Origin: Taibaiella sp965229095
GTDB taxonomy: Bacteria; Bacteroidota; Bacteroidia; Chitinophagales; Chitinophagaceae
NCBI GenBank assembly: GCA_965229095.1
Contig: OZ245855.1
Span: 806,001-870,000 of the forward strand
Direction of reading: 5' to 3'
DNA: 64,000 bases
Position 1 is the first letter of the stretch. Each line of letters opens with the position of its first letter. Made by a program: the position numbers and the translations under genes. Under the pieces are notes generated by a model, which saw only the letters and a program-made list of their open reading frames with translations, did no database searches and was not told where the DNA came from. Below are positions 16,926 to 25,387 of this stretch, piece after piece.

Positions 16926-18809
16926 TTAAAAGGCGAAGCAGGAGCAGCCGAATGCCCCCCAAAAGGCGGTATAGTTAGTGACGGGTATATTGCGCATCCT
17001 GGCCTGGTCATGGTCGTGCCCATGTACATTACAACTCCCCGAGCAAGAATGTATCTGTGCCGTGACGCCGGCATTGCTATGGCTGTGGCCCGTATCGGCA
17101 TAGTGTTTGGCGGAATAATATCCCCCGTTTGTGATTACGGGCGACCAGTCGGGTAATACGGGGATGGCAGGAGGGGCATGGGTTGCAAAATCATCTTTTG
17201 CATAGACGATCTTCCCGCCTACAATGGTTAGTACGGATTCAATGGATTTGATCGCTTCATCGGCGGTATGGAAAAAATCGTCGTCCAGCACGGCCAGGTC
17301 TGCCAGGTAGCCGGCTTTGATCATGCCCTTAGTATGCTGTTCGCTGGAAAACCAGGCGCTACCTTTGGTGTACAGTTCCAGGGCCGCTTCGCGGTCCAGC
17401 CGGTTACCATCGCCGTAAAGCTGCAGCCCACCAACGGTTTTGCCGGCAGAAAGCCAGTATAAGGCTACCCATGGATTGTAGCTGCTCACACGGGTAGCAT
17501 CAGTGCCGGCGCCTACCGGTACACCGGCATTCAGCATTTTCTTTACAGGGGGCGTATAGGCAGCCGCAGTTGAGCCATAGCGGTCGGTAAAGTATTCACC
17601 CTGGAAGGCCATGCGGCTTTGAATGGCGATACCACCACCCAGCGCTTTTACCCTTTCTATATTACGCTCATCGATCGTTTCTGCGTGGTCAAACATCCAC
17701 ACCAATCCATTGAAGGGAATATCCCGGTTCACCTTTTCAAACACATCGAGAAAACGGGAGATGCTTTCATTGTAGGTAGCGTGCAGGCGGAAAGGCCAGC
17801 GTTTTTCCACCAGCAGCCGTACCACCTTCTCCAATTCCTGCTCCATAGTGAGCGGCAGCTCCGGGCGGGGCTGCAGGAAATCTTCAAAGTCGGCGGCCGA
17901 GAATACCAGCATTTCCCCGGCGCCATTGTGGCGGTACATATCGTCGCCCTGGCGCAGCTTTACAGTACCAGTCCAGTGATCAAAATCCTCATACTCCTGT
18001 TTGGGCCGCTGGGTAAACAAGTTGTAGGCAATGCGCACGGTTAGCTGATCCTTTTCGTGCAGATCGGTGATGACCTGGTAGTCCTCCGGATAGTTCTGGA
18101 AACCGCCACCGGCATCGATAACACTGGTAATGCCAAACCGGTTAAGCTCGGTCATAAAATGCCGGGTAGAATTTACCTGGTGTTCGTAGGAGAGCTTGGG
18201 ACCTTTGGCCAGCGTGGAATATAAAATGAGCGCGTTCGGGCTGGCAAGAATAAGCCCGGTGGGTTCCCCCTTGCTGTTTTTCTGGATCTGTCCCCCTGGA
18301 GGAGCGGGGGTATCTTTTGTAAAGCCTACTGCACGCAGGGCAGCACGGTTTAAAAAAGCGCGGTCGTAAAGATGCATGATAAACACCGGGGTGTCGGGAG
18401 CTATCTCATTAATCTCCTCTAAAGTAGGCATGCGCTTTTCGGCAAACTGGTGCTCTGTCCAGCCACCGACCACTCTTACCCATTGCGGAGCGGGTGTAAT
18501 GGCTACCTGGTTTTTCAACATGCGCAAAGCATCTGCCAGGGATGGTACGCCATCCCAGCGCAGTTCCAGGTTGTAGTTCAAACCACCCCTGATCAGGTGA
18601 ATATGAGAGTCGATCAAACCGGGAATCACCCGTTTGCCCTTTATGTCGATGGTGGTTATGCCTTCGCCGGCGTATTGGTTCATGATCGGCGCGTCATCAC
18701 CTACCGCAATGAATTTTCCCTCTTTGATAGCAACAGCTGTTGCAATAGGAAGGTGGGTATCTACGGTGTGTATTTTCCCGTTATATAAAATAAGGTCTGC
18801 CTTTTTCAT
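16926..18809 (-). CDS. YtcJ-like metal-dependent amidohydrolase
   Basis: A protein of 627 residues of the Amidohydro_3 family. The N-terminal composite domain reads LILYNGKIHTVDTHLPIATAVAIKEG. The metal site begins with GLIDSHIHLIRGG, later ligands are in HATYNES and MFDHAETID, and the catalytic Asp is in VGAGTDATRVS. The last 60 residues are an unusual His- and Cys-rich tail (AKHYADTGHSHSNAG, CSGSCNVHGHDHDQ) that may bind extra metal. The substrate is unknown; no signal peptide is present. Confidence 0.88.
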   Translation of the reverse strand: MKKADLILYNGKIHTVDTHLPIATAVAIKEGKFIAVGDDAPIMNQYAGEGITTIDIKGKRVIPGLIDSHIHLIRGGLNYNLELRWDGVPSLADALRMLKNQVAITPAPQWVRVVGGWTEHQFAEKRMPTLEEINEIAPDTPVFIMHLYDRAFLNRAALRAVGFTKDTPAPPGGQIQKNSKGEPTGLILASPNALILYSTLAKGPKLSYEHQVNSTRHFMTELNRFGITSVIDAGGGFQNYPEDYQVITDLHEKDQLTVRIAYNLFTQRPKQEYEDFDHWTGTVKLRQGDDMYRHNGAGEMLVFSAADFEDFLQPRPELPLTMEQELEKVVRLLVEKRWPFRLHATYNESISRFLDVFEKVNRDIPFNGLVWMFDHAETIDERNIERVKALGGGIAIQSRMAFQGEYFTDRYGSTAAAYTPPVKKMLNAGVPVGAGTDATRVSSYNPWVALYWLSAGKTVGGLQLYGDGNRLDREAALELYTKGSAWFSSEQHTKGMIKAGYLADLAVLDDDFFHTADEAIKSIESVLTIVGGKIVYAKDDFATHAPPAIPVLPDWSPVITNGGYYSAKHYADTGHSHSNAGVTAQIHSCSGSCNVHGHDHDQARMRNIPVTNYTAFWGAFGCSCFAF

Positions 18810-18821
18810 GACGGTATTATT

Positions 18822-19568
18822 TTAGTTTTTAAAAGTTGCTATGGCTTCTTTGATGCCTTGCCCGGCAGTAGTAAAAAATGCCGGTCCGGCTAAAAGAATG
18901 GCTTTGGTGACCGGTTTGGCATGCGATAATTTTTTCTCTTTTAAATAGCGCTCAGTACGGTAGGCTTCAATAATCCCCCGGGCCACATTGCCTGCTACCA
19001 GAGCTGTAGGAGAGTCGATGCCCCCATCCTTAATATCGCTTGCAAAGGCGAAGCTGCTAACGCCCAGCTTCAGGGCCTCGCGACAGGCCACGCTGCCTAT
19101 GGAGACCATAATGTCGGGGGAGAATTTACTCCGGTCGCCCAGGCCGATCAACAGCAACCGGGATGCCTTAAGTGTCCCTTTCGCTGGTTCGATCAATATG
19201 GTTTCATACAAATGACCCGTAAACTTCCCCGTTTTCCGGAGCTCGGTGATCTGGCCTTTTAAGGCTTCGTCCAGATGCACCATTCCGTTCAGTGCTGCGG
19301 GTAAAGCCGGCGGATTAAAAATGTCGCCTTCCGTATATTCAAATACACAGGCTATCTGTAAAGGTGCTGCGGCAGCCGAAGGCCCCTGTACCAGCCCCTC
19401 GATAGCGAGTCCATCTACGGTACCCCAAACTTTTGCGGTGCCTATGGGTGTGGTAGGAGCAGGAGCTGCTGCGGGTTGTTGTGCGTTGGAGGCAAACCCG
19501 GAAAAAATAACCAGGAGCGCGATAGCAGTGCTCCGGAAAGTATTTTTAGGATTGATGCTGCGGTTCAT
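18822..19568 (-). CDS. Secreted M17-peptidase N-terminal-domain protein
   Basis: A protein of 248 residues with a cleavable signal (AIALLVIFSGFASNAQQ). The remainder resembles only the N-terminal domain of leucyl aminopeptidases (VDGLAIEGLVQGPSAAAAPL, GTLKASRLLLIGLGDRSKF, ARGIIEAYRTERYLKEKK). The metal-binding catalytic domain of M17 enzymes is absent, and the frame stops cleanly, so this is a stand-alone binding domain, not an enzyme. It is flanked by the porin and amidohydrolase genes with 19- and 12-bp gaps. Confidence 0.78.
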   Translation of the reverse strand: MNRSINPKNTFRSTAIALLVIFSGFASNAQQPAAAPAPTTPIGTAKVWGTVDGLAIEGLVQGPSAAAAPLQIACVFEYTEGDIFNPPALPAALNGMVHLDEALKGQITELRKTGKFTGHLYETILIEPAKGTLKASRLLLIGLGDRSKFSPDIMVSIGSVACREALKLGVSSFAFASDIKDGGIDSPTALVAGNVARGIIEAYRTERYLKEKKLSHAKPVTKAILLAGPAFFTTAGQGIKEAIATFKN

Positions 19569-19587
19569 AATCTGCTTATTTTAGTAT

Positions 19588-20970
19588 TTAAAATTTGAAA
19601 GAAAGTCTGGAATTGATAAAAAGGCCATCCCTGTGTGTGGTGATGATATCTTTAATGAATGCACCTGTTTTGAAATACTGAACACCGGCATTCAGGGAAA
19701 CGAACTTGTTGAAATTATAGACCACGCTGGCGAGATAAGCCGTGCCGATATATCTTTTAGAAGAGGTTGCACCGGGGAGATTGAAGCCTCCGCTGGGCCT
19801 GTATAAGCCATCCTGGAGTGAATAGCGCCAGTTTAGCACCACATCTGCCTGAACAACCATTTTGGCATTTGGATTCAATGTAACATAAGGGTGAATGTCG
19901 ATTAGATTAACAGGGCCGATCTGGGGGCTGAAACCGAAATATCCACCCTTGGGGTAAAGTGGGTTAAAAGATTGAAGGTTGCCATCGCCGCTCTTGCGAT
20001 CGCCCGAAATATAGTCGTTACGCAGGTTGAGGGAAGGTTTGTATTTCAGGCCCTCAAATAAATAACCAATATCGGCTGAGCCTGTCCAGGCGGTGATCTT
20101 ACCGGCTCCGAACGTTCCCCACTGCAAGGCGGCTTCAAAGTTGTAAATAAAGCCGCCACCGTACTTCCAGATCCTGGTACCTACTGTATGCCGGGTTTCG
20201 TTCTGAACACCTTCTTCAAACGCAGCGGCGTCGCGCTTTATACCCAGATAGTAGAGGTCGAGGTTGGCTGCTTTTTTTACGATGAATTTTGAATAGAGAC
20301 CCGACAGGTTGATTTCCCGGCTTGGCTTATTGTCGAATACGCCAGTGTTGACCGTATCCGCCATCATGACAAAGGCATCGATCTGTGCGTTTGCTCTGGT
20401 ATACATCAGCTTTCCACCTGTAAAGTAAAGCCGCAGGTTGGGGCCTTCCCGTACGGAGATGAGGCGCCCGCTTCCATAATCTAATTCCTGCCTGCCCAAC
20501 CTTGCTGTCAGATTCGATTTGTCCGTGCTGATGATCTTTGTATCAACAAAAAGATTCTGCAGGTTTAAATGATCTTCGTCGATAGGCCGGGGGCCATTCT
20601 TACGGCCGCTTTCCCAGGCGCTGCGCAATTGGCCAAAAAGTCGGAACCGTTCTCCCAGGTGCAGGTCTGCATGGAGGTCGTAGCGCTGCAGTAAAAAATT
20701 ATTATGCCCGATCCCCAGCCTTCCCCAATCCTCGTTATTAAAATCCACGTATTCTGCCCTTGCCGATCCGCCAAATGAGATATATGTTGTTCCGTTTTTT
20801 GAAAGAGGCGTATATTTTACCCGGTTATAGAAGGTTCGTGCAGAGTCGGCAAGTTGCGAATAACTTTCATCAAAACGCATCAGCTTAAACGACTGGCCAA
20901 GCGCCTTCATCCGTTGAATGCCAAGGCTCGCCGATATCAATAACAGTATCCTGATAAATGTTATTCGCAA
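19588..20970 (-). CDS. Outer-membrane porin (alginate-export-like beta barrel)
   Basis: A protein of 460 residues with an N-terminal signal (IRILLLISASLGIQRM) and repeated amphipathic beta strands ending in aromatic-rich FINSRLSFKF, the C-terminal Phe signature of barrels. Motifs such as FRLFGQLRSAWESGRKNGPR and TARLGRQELDYGSGRLIS match the alginate_exp family. The cargo is unknown. Second gene of the run, 12 bp after the YcaC-like gene, so it may admit the substrate acted on by the hydrolase and amidohydrolase (inference). Confidence 0.85.
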   Translation of the reverse strand: MRITFIRILLLISASLGIQRMKALGQSFKLMRFDESYSQLADSARTFYNRVKYTPLSKNGTTYISFGGSARAEYVDFNNEDWGRLGIGHNNFLLQRYDLHADLHLGERFRLFGQLRSAWESGRKNGPRPIDEDHLNLQNLFVDTKIISTDKSNLTARLGRQELDYGSGRLISVREGPNLRLYFTGGKLMYTRANAQIDAFVMMADTVNTGVFDNKPSREINLSGLYSKFIVKKAANLDLYYLGIKRDAAAFEEGVQNETRHTVGTRIWKYGGGFIYNFEAALQWGTFGAGKITAWTGSADIGYLFEGLKYKPSLNLRNDYISGDRKSGDGNLQSFNPLYPKGGYFGFSPQIGPVNLIDIHPYVTLNPNAKMVVQADVVLNWRYSLQDGLYRPSGGFNLPGATSSKRYIGTAYLASVVYNFNKFVSLNAGVQYFKTGAFIKDIITTHRDGLFINSRLSFKF

Positions 20971-20982
20971 CGGGTAGAATTT

Positions 20983-21615
20983 TTAGTGGTTCAGCATGTG
21001 ATGTGCATAGTGGATCCCGGTGCCATAGGATCCGCCATATTTTTTCATAAGGTCAGTAACGGCCACATAGGTTTCTGTCCGCGCCCAATCCCGCTGGAGC
21101 TCCAGTATGTACTGGATCGCTGTCATAGGAATAGCGCCGGCCTGGATCATACGTTGTACGGCACGCTCGTGTGCTTCGGTACTTACATCGCCACAGGCGT
21201 CAGTGATTACGTAAACAGTATAACCTTCTTCAATGGCGGAGAGTGCGGGGCCTACAATGCATACGCCGGTCCACAGGCCCGCCATAGCTAGTTTCTTTTT
21301 GCCCTTGCCGGTGATGGCTTTATATGCTGCTTCGTCTTCCCAGGTGTTCATACTGGTCCGGTCGATATAGCCGGACGTAGCTTGCGGATAAAATTCTTCG
21401 ATCTCCGGGAATACGGGTCCGGAGAAACTTTGTTCCGCAACGGTGGTAACGACTGTAGCAACGTTAAAGATCCTGGATGCCCCAGCAATGATGGCAGTAT
21501 TGGTGCGCAGCTCACTCAGGGCTATGCTCTTTGTGGCAAAGCCCATCTGGCCTTCAAAGTCGATCAGTACCAATGCATGGTTGTCCGGAGAAAGTAAATT
21601 AGAGGATGGTCTCAT
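20983..21615 (-). CDS. YcaC-like isochorismatase-family hydrolase
   Basis: A cysteine hydrolase of 210 residues. The catalytic Asp is in ALVLIDFEGQMGFA, the nucleophilic Cys is in MAGLWTGVCIVGPAL, and the YcaC-type C-terminus is GAIPMTAIQYILELQRDWAR. It is the first gene of the long minus-strand run. Its upstream region has a sigma-54-like element and a TTACG-N6-CGTAT palindrome, both also found at the 8820 promoter. The natural substrate of YcaC proteins is not established. Confidence 0.9.
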   Translation of the reverse strand: MRPSSNLLSPDNHALVLIDFEGQMGFATKSIALSELRTNTAIIAGASRIFNVATVVTTVAEQSFSGPVFPEIEEFYPQATSGYIDRTSMNTWEDEAAYKAITGKGKKKLAMAGLWTGVCIVGPALSAIEEGYTVYVITDACGDVSTEAHERAVQRMIQAGAIPMTAIQYILELQRDWARTETYVAVTDLMKKYGGSYGTGIHYAHHMLNH

Positions 21616-21648
21616 AATTGGAATTATTTATTGTTTGACCATTGTTTA

Positions 21649-21664
21649 GTCAATTTGAATGCCA
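21649..21664 (-). promoter_or_regulatory. Candidate sigma-54 (-24/-12) promoter for the 21615 operon
   Basis: The minus strand reads TGGCAT-TCAAA-TTGAC, against TGGCAC-N5-TTGCA. Eight of the ten informative positions match; the -12 GC is GA. It lies about 34 bp before the ATG at 21615. The palindrome centred at 21726 falls about 90 bp upstream of the predicted start site. The same element type and geometry occur at 8853-8867. Confidence 0.4.
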
Positions 21665-21718
21665 TAGTATACGCGTCTGTTTTTCAGTAAGTTACAGGGG
21701 GTGACATAGAATGTATAT

Positions 21719-21734
21719 TTACGATATTTCGTAT
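21719..21734. promoter_or_regulatory. Operator palindrome TTACG-N6-CGTAT (copy 3)
   Basis: TTACG ATATTT CGTAT matches 15 of 16 positions of the copy at 8967, 12.7 kb away. It lies in the divergent gap between the YcaC-like operon and the Crp-type gene at 21861. The conserved 6-bp centre shows that more than the palindrome arms is shared, which favours one common DNA-binding protein. Confidence 0.6.
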
Positions 21735-21860
21735 ATTTATGAAATGAGGATAATGGTCGCACAGCTAGTTTGGGTAGGCTAAATAACCTGGCTGCGCTAT
21801 TATGCCCTGGCATTCCTTTCTTTTACAAATTATCGATACATTGAGGACAAATACATTGCA

Positions 21861-22460
21861 ATGACAGAACTGGAGATTGTCCAATATGCCCTGCAGCAGT
21901 TTGCGGCGCTGGACCAAAAAGACTTCACTTTGTCCAGCGAATACTGGAAGGTGCGGCGCTACAAAAAGGGCGAATACTATAATGAATACAGGTCTGTTTG
22001 CAGGCAGTTGGGTTTTATTATAGATGGTGTATTCCGGTCTTTTGTGATCAGTGAAAAAACCGGTGAAGAGAAAAATGTATTCTTCTATTCAAAGAACCAA
22101 TTCGTTGTCACCTTCAAAAGCTTTATTAAACAGATTCCCTGTGATTATCATACCCAGGCAATGACGGATGCAACTGTTGTTTATATCTGTGTTTCTGATC
22201 TGCTGGCGCTTTACCGGCAGTCGCATAAATGGGAATCCTTTGGCAGGCTGCTGGCACAGGAAGCCTTTAATGTTGCCATTGACCGCACGGAAAGTCTTGT
22301 TTTCAAAACGCCGGAAGAGCGCTATGTACACCTGCTCGAGCACCACCCTGATATTCTCACCACAATCCCTTTGTACCATGTTTCCTCCTACCTGGGCATA
22401 CAGGGGCCTTCCCTTAGCCGCATCCGCAAAAGAATTGCAGCCAAAGTCGAAAGATTTTAA
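21861..22460 (+). CDS. Crp/Fnr-family transcriptional regulator
   Basis: A protein of 199 residues with a beta-barrel sensory domain (KVRRYKKGEYYNEYRSVCRQ, FYSKNQFVVTFKSFI), a dimer helix and a C-terminal helix-turn-helix (YHVSSYLGIQGPSLSRIRKR). It is divergent from the YcaC-like operon, so it may help control it. It is the second Crp-type regulator in the window and only distantly similar to the one at 7163. Confidence 0.87.
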   Translation: MTELEIVQYALQQFAALDQKDFTLSSEYWKVRRYKKGEYYNEYRSVCRQLGFIIDGVFRSFVISEKTGEEKNVFFYSKNQFVVTFKSFIKQIPCDYHTQAMTDATVVYICVSDLLALYRQSHKWESFGRLLAQEAFNVAIDRTESLVFKTPEERYVHLLEHHPDILTTIPLYHVSSYLGIQGPSLSRIRKRIAAKVERF

Positions 22461-22478
22461 CTTAAGTTAAAGTGTTTG

Positions 22479-22494
22479 AGGCACCGGTAATGCA
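22479..22494 (+). promoter_or_regulatory. Candidate sigma-54 promoter for the 22576 hydrolase
   Basis: AGGCAC-CGGTA-ATGCA keeps the diagnostic GG and GC with exactly ten bases between them, matching TGGCAC-N5-TTGCA at all but two positions. The ATG of the hydrolase is about 80 bp downstream. No TTACG-N6-CGTAA palindrome was found in the preceding 150 bp, so if real it would answer to another activator. Confidence 0.35.
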
Positions 22495-22575
22495 ATTTTG
22501 TGTCGACAAATGTCCCACGATTGATTAAGGGATTTATGAATTTATTTCCAACTACTAAAACCAATAGATCTGATT

Positions 22576-23415
22576 ATGCAAACAAAAGAACATACCATTA
22601 CTGGTACTTTTTCTGTCGATAACGGGCAGAAAGTTTTTTACAGAAACTGGAAAGCGGTAGATAATCCCAAAGCGGTTGCCGTGATCGTTCACGGATTTAA
22701 TTCTTATAGCGGCTACTACCATTGGGTGGCGGAACAGTTTACATTAAAGGGTATTGAAACCTATGCCATTGATCTTAGGGGGCGTGGAAATTCAGATGGC
22801 GAACGGTTTTATATAGCGGACTACAACGAGATCGTCGAAGATATCGATCATCTGGTCGGTATGGCGAAAAGTGCCCACGGGAATTTGCCCGTTTTTATAC
22901 TAGGGCATAGCGCCGGAGGCGTGCTGTCTGCTTTGTATATGCTGGCGCACCAGGACAAGGTAAATGGCTTTATTTGTGAAAGCTTCGCTTATCGCGTTCC
23001 CGCCCCGGACTTTGCCATTGCCGTGCTGAAGGGACTAAGCCATATTGCCCCACACGTCCATGTACTCAAATTAAAAAATGAGGATTTTTCCCGCGATGAG
23101 GCCATTGTAGCTGCTATGAATGCCGATCCTCTGATTGCACACGAAGTACAGCCGACCAAAACGGTTCAGCAGCTGGCACTGGCCGATGAACGCTTGAAAA
23201 AGGAATTCCCAGCGATTCAATTACCCGTGCTTATTCTGCACGGTACTGCCGACAAAGCCACCAAACCGGAGGGTAGCCAGGAGTTTTACGATAGGACAGG
23301 CGCTACGGACAAAACACTGAAATTCTATGAGGGGCATTTTCATGACCTGCTTAATGACCTTGATAAGGAAATTGTGATGAATGACATTCTGGACTGGGTG
23401 AATAGCCGGGTTTAG
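22576..23415 (+). CDS. Alpha/beta hydrolase (monoacylglycerol-lipase/lysophospholipase type)
   Basis: A protein of 279 residues with no signal peptide. Motifs: AVIVHGFNSYSGYYHWVAE, the nucleophile elbow LGHSAGGV, acidic ILHGTADKAT and the catalytic His in YEGHFHDL. The pattern is that of Hydrolase_4 enzymes cleaving mono-acyl lipids. It stands as a single transcription unit, bounded by a candidate promoter upstream and a strong hairpin downstream. Confidence 0.88.
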   Translation: MQTKEHTITGTFSVDNGQKVFYRNWKAVDNPKAVAVIVHGFNSYSGYYHWVAEQFTLKGIETYAIDLRGRGNSDGERFYIADYNEIVEDIDHLVGMAKSAHGNLPVFILGHSAGGVLSALYMLAHQDKVNGFICESFAYRVPAPDFAIAVLKGLSHIAPHVHVLKLKNEDFSRDEAIVAAMNADPLIAHEVQPTKTVQQLALADERLKKEFPAIQLPVLILHGTADKATKPEGSQEFYDRTGATDKTLKFYEGHFHDLLNDLDKEIVMNDILDWVNSRV

Positions 23416-23445
23416 ACATTTTCAAGAGATTGTATAGACAGGTAT

Positions 23446-23471
23446 GAGCCGGGATAGATCTATCCCGGCTC
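23446..23471 (+). terminator. Perfect 26-bp palindrome, probable terminator
   Basis: Arms GAGCCGGGATAGA and TCTATCCCGGCTC are perfectly complementary, with no unpaired loop in DNA. It begins 30 bp after the hydrolase stop. The trailing sequence CTTCGTTT is only moderately T-rich, so termination is likely but the palindrome could also be a protein-binding site. Confidence 0.6.
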
Positions 23472-23620
23472 TTCGTTTAAGTGGGGAGCGGTACAAGCTT
23501 TGCGATGGGTTGGCTTTTCGGCGGTCTGCTACAATGAGCCTCACAGAAAGTAATATTTGAGCTTTACAGAAAGCAACGGAATGCTTTATTTCTGGAAATT
23601 TGTGCTGTAAATTTCACTCA

Positions 23621-24121
23621 ATGGATATTTTGAAATTAAGTACGGACTGGGCTAAGGCGGAGTTGTTCTCTGCTAAAATAGTCGGCTTATTTAGCGTTGT
23701 GGTCTTGCTGAGTGCTGCCGGGTTTGCGTTATGGGGCAAAACGGCAATGGCCAAAGCCTTCGTAATACCGCTTGTGGTTTCAGGGCTTTTCCTTGTAGCG
23801 GTTGGGATTGGCTTGTATGCAGCCAACAAGCCACGTATAGAATGGTTTGTACAGGAATACCAAACAGATGCGGCCGGGTTTGTAAGTAAGGAAATTGCCC
23901 GCACCACCCAATCACAAAAGGAGCTGAAACTGGTATTTAAAATACTGCCCGCCATCGTTGTTGCGGCGGCACTTCTGCTACTATTTTTTCACTCGGTTAG
24001 TTGGCGTGCCATTACAATTACCGTTATCGCAACTGCTGCTTTCCTGATGGCAGTGGACAGTAATACCGAAGCCCGGAATAATACCTATCGGGAACAACTT
24101 TTGAAACTGCCAGGAATATGA
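23621..24121 (+). CDS. Four-helix membrane protein, function unknown
   Basis: A protein of 166 residues with two N-terminal helices (AKIVGLFSVVVLLSAAGFAL, VIPLVVSGLFLVAVGIGLY), a soluble middle segment, and two C-terminal helices. I do not recognise a functional family. The ATG at 23621 gives MDILKLSTDWAKAELFSAK; the in-frame codon at 23600 is less likely. The stop overlaps the AraC gene's ATG as ATGA, so the pair is translationally coupled and probably works as one regulatory unit. Confidence 0.72.
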   Translation: MDILKLSTDWAKAELFSAKIVGLFSVVVLLSAAGFALWGKTAMAKAFVIPLVVSGLFLVAVGIGLYAANKPRIEWFVQEYQTDAAGFVSKEIARTTQSQKELKLVFKILPAIVVAAALLLLFFHSVSWRAITITVIATAAFLMAVDSNTEARNNTYREQLLKLPGI

Positions 24122-24936
24122 AACAGGTAATACCCGGCATCGATGACTCATTCGTTTATAGCTGCAGCGCAGAGGGGCAATGGGGAAGCGAGCAATTTAT
24201 CGCTGAGCATATCCTGGCCTTTCAGCTATCTGGTGAAACACATATTTTTCACCAGCAGGGAGCATTTGTGCTAAAGAAAGGCCGTTCATTATTAGCGCAT
24301 CGTAATCAGTTCGCCAAAACGCTCAAAGTACCCGCTGCAGATAATGAATATAAGGCGGTTTCCATTATCCTGAAGAAAGAGGATTTGGAGAAATTCGCAA
24401 TCGCCTGCAATATTACCTGTGACAAACGATATTCGGGTAAGAAGAATATTGTATTGAAGCCTGACGCGTTTCTGAAAAGTTACTTCCAGTCATTGGTTCC
24501 CTACCTGGAGCAGCCACAGAGCGGCAGCAAAGGAATGATCTTTTCAAAAATAGGAGAGGCCTTAGAATTGTTGCTAAACCTTAATCCTGGATTTAAAAAT
24601 TTTCTGTTTGATTTTAGTGAGCCTCATAAAATCAACCTTGAAGCGTTCATGCTGAACAACTATCGATATAATGCACCGATAGAACATTTTGCAAGGCTGA
24701 CAGGAAGAAGTCTTGCCGCTTTCAAAAGGGATTTTGTGAAAACGTTCGGAATCCCTCCCGCAAAATGGCTGAAGGAAAAGCGCCTTGAAGAAGCCTATCA
24801 TCTGATCCATCAAAAGCATAAAAGGCCATCGGAATTTTATCTCGACCTGGGTTTTGAAAGCCTCCCGCATTTCTATACCTCATTCAAAAGTAAATACAGC
24901 GTTACGCCAACAGAGAGTTTAATCATCAAAAAATAA
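24118..24936 (+). CDS. AraC-family transcriptional regulator
   Basis: A protein of 272 residues. The C-terminal AraC DNA-binding region includes FARLTGRSLAAFKRDFVKTF and DLGFESLPHFYTSFKSKYSV. The N-terminal part is a cupin-like sensory domain (FIAEHILAFQLSGETHIFHQ). It begins inside the stop codon of the upstream membrane protein and is followed 4 bp later by a SnoaL-like gene, forming a three-gene operon. Confidence 0.88.
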   Translation: MKQVIPGIDDSFVYSCSAEGQWGSEQFIAEHILAFQLSGETHIFHQQGAFVLKKGRSLLAHRNQFAKTLKVPAADNEYKAVSIILKKEDLEKFAIACNITCDKRYSGKKNIVLKPDAFLKSYFQSLVPYLEQPQSGSKGMIFSKIGEALELLLNLNPGFKNFLFDFSEPHKINLEAFMLNNYRYNAPIEHFARLTGRSLAAFKRDFVKTFGIPPAKWLKEKRLEEAYHLIHQKHKRPSEFYLDLGFESLPHFYTSFKSKYSVTPTESLIIKK

Positions 24937-24940
24937 TACA

Positions 24941-25387
24941 ATGGAAATTGAGCAAAGAATACAGGAAGAGCAAGACCGCCTGGCTATACGCGAACTGGTC
25001 GACAGTTACGCCTATTGTGCCGATCAAAGGGATGCGGAGGGGCAAATGGCGCTTTTTACGGAGGATACGATATTTGAGGTCTATTACGATCCAAAGTCTG
25101 AAGTTGCCTCCCAGGTTATCCATAAAAGAGAAGATCTGTTCCCGGTATTCGATAACCTGAACAGTTATAATGCCACCATGCATTTTAACGGACAATGCAC
25201 GGTAAAGCTAAACGGAGTAAGCGCAACCGGTATAACTTATTGTATGGCCCATCACCTTACCATAGAAGAGGGCAAGCAAAAATTTATGGTGGCTGCTATT
25301 CGTTATCATGACGAATTTGTAAAGCAGGATGGGAAATGGCTTTTTGCTAAGAGAAAACTTTTGGTCGATTGGATAGAGAATAGGTAG
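24941..25387 (+). CDS. SnoaL/NTF2-like protein
   Basis: A protein of 148 residues with the SnoaL_4 opening (RLAIRELVDSYAYCADQRDA) and the cone-shaped alpha+beta fold pattern, ending GKWLFAKRKLLVDWIE. Family members include dehydratases, cyclases and binding proteins, so no reaction is assigned. Third gene of the unit starting at 23621; it could be the effector controlled by the AraC regulator. Confidence 0.83.
   Translation: MEIEQRIQEEQDRLAIRELVDSYAYCADQRDAEGQMALFTEDTIFEVYYDPKSEVASQVIHKREDLFPVFDNLNSYNATMHFNGQCTVKLNGVSATGITYCMAHHLTIEEGKQKFMVAAIRYHDEFVKQDGKWLFAKRKLLVDWIENR

Noticed and set aside
16916..17101. 62-residue extension of the DoxX protein
   Set aside because: It lies inside the amidohydrolase gene and does not resemble DoxX N-termini.
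18822..19568. Leucyl aminopeptidase
   Set aside because: The catalytic M17 domain with its metal ligands is absent, so enzyme activity is not supported.
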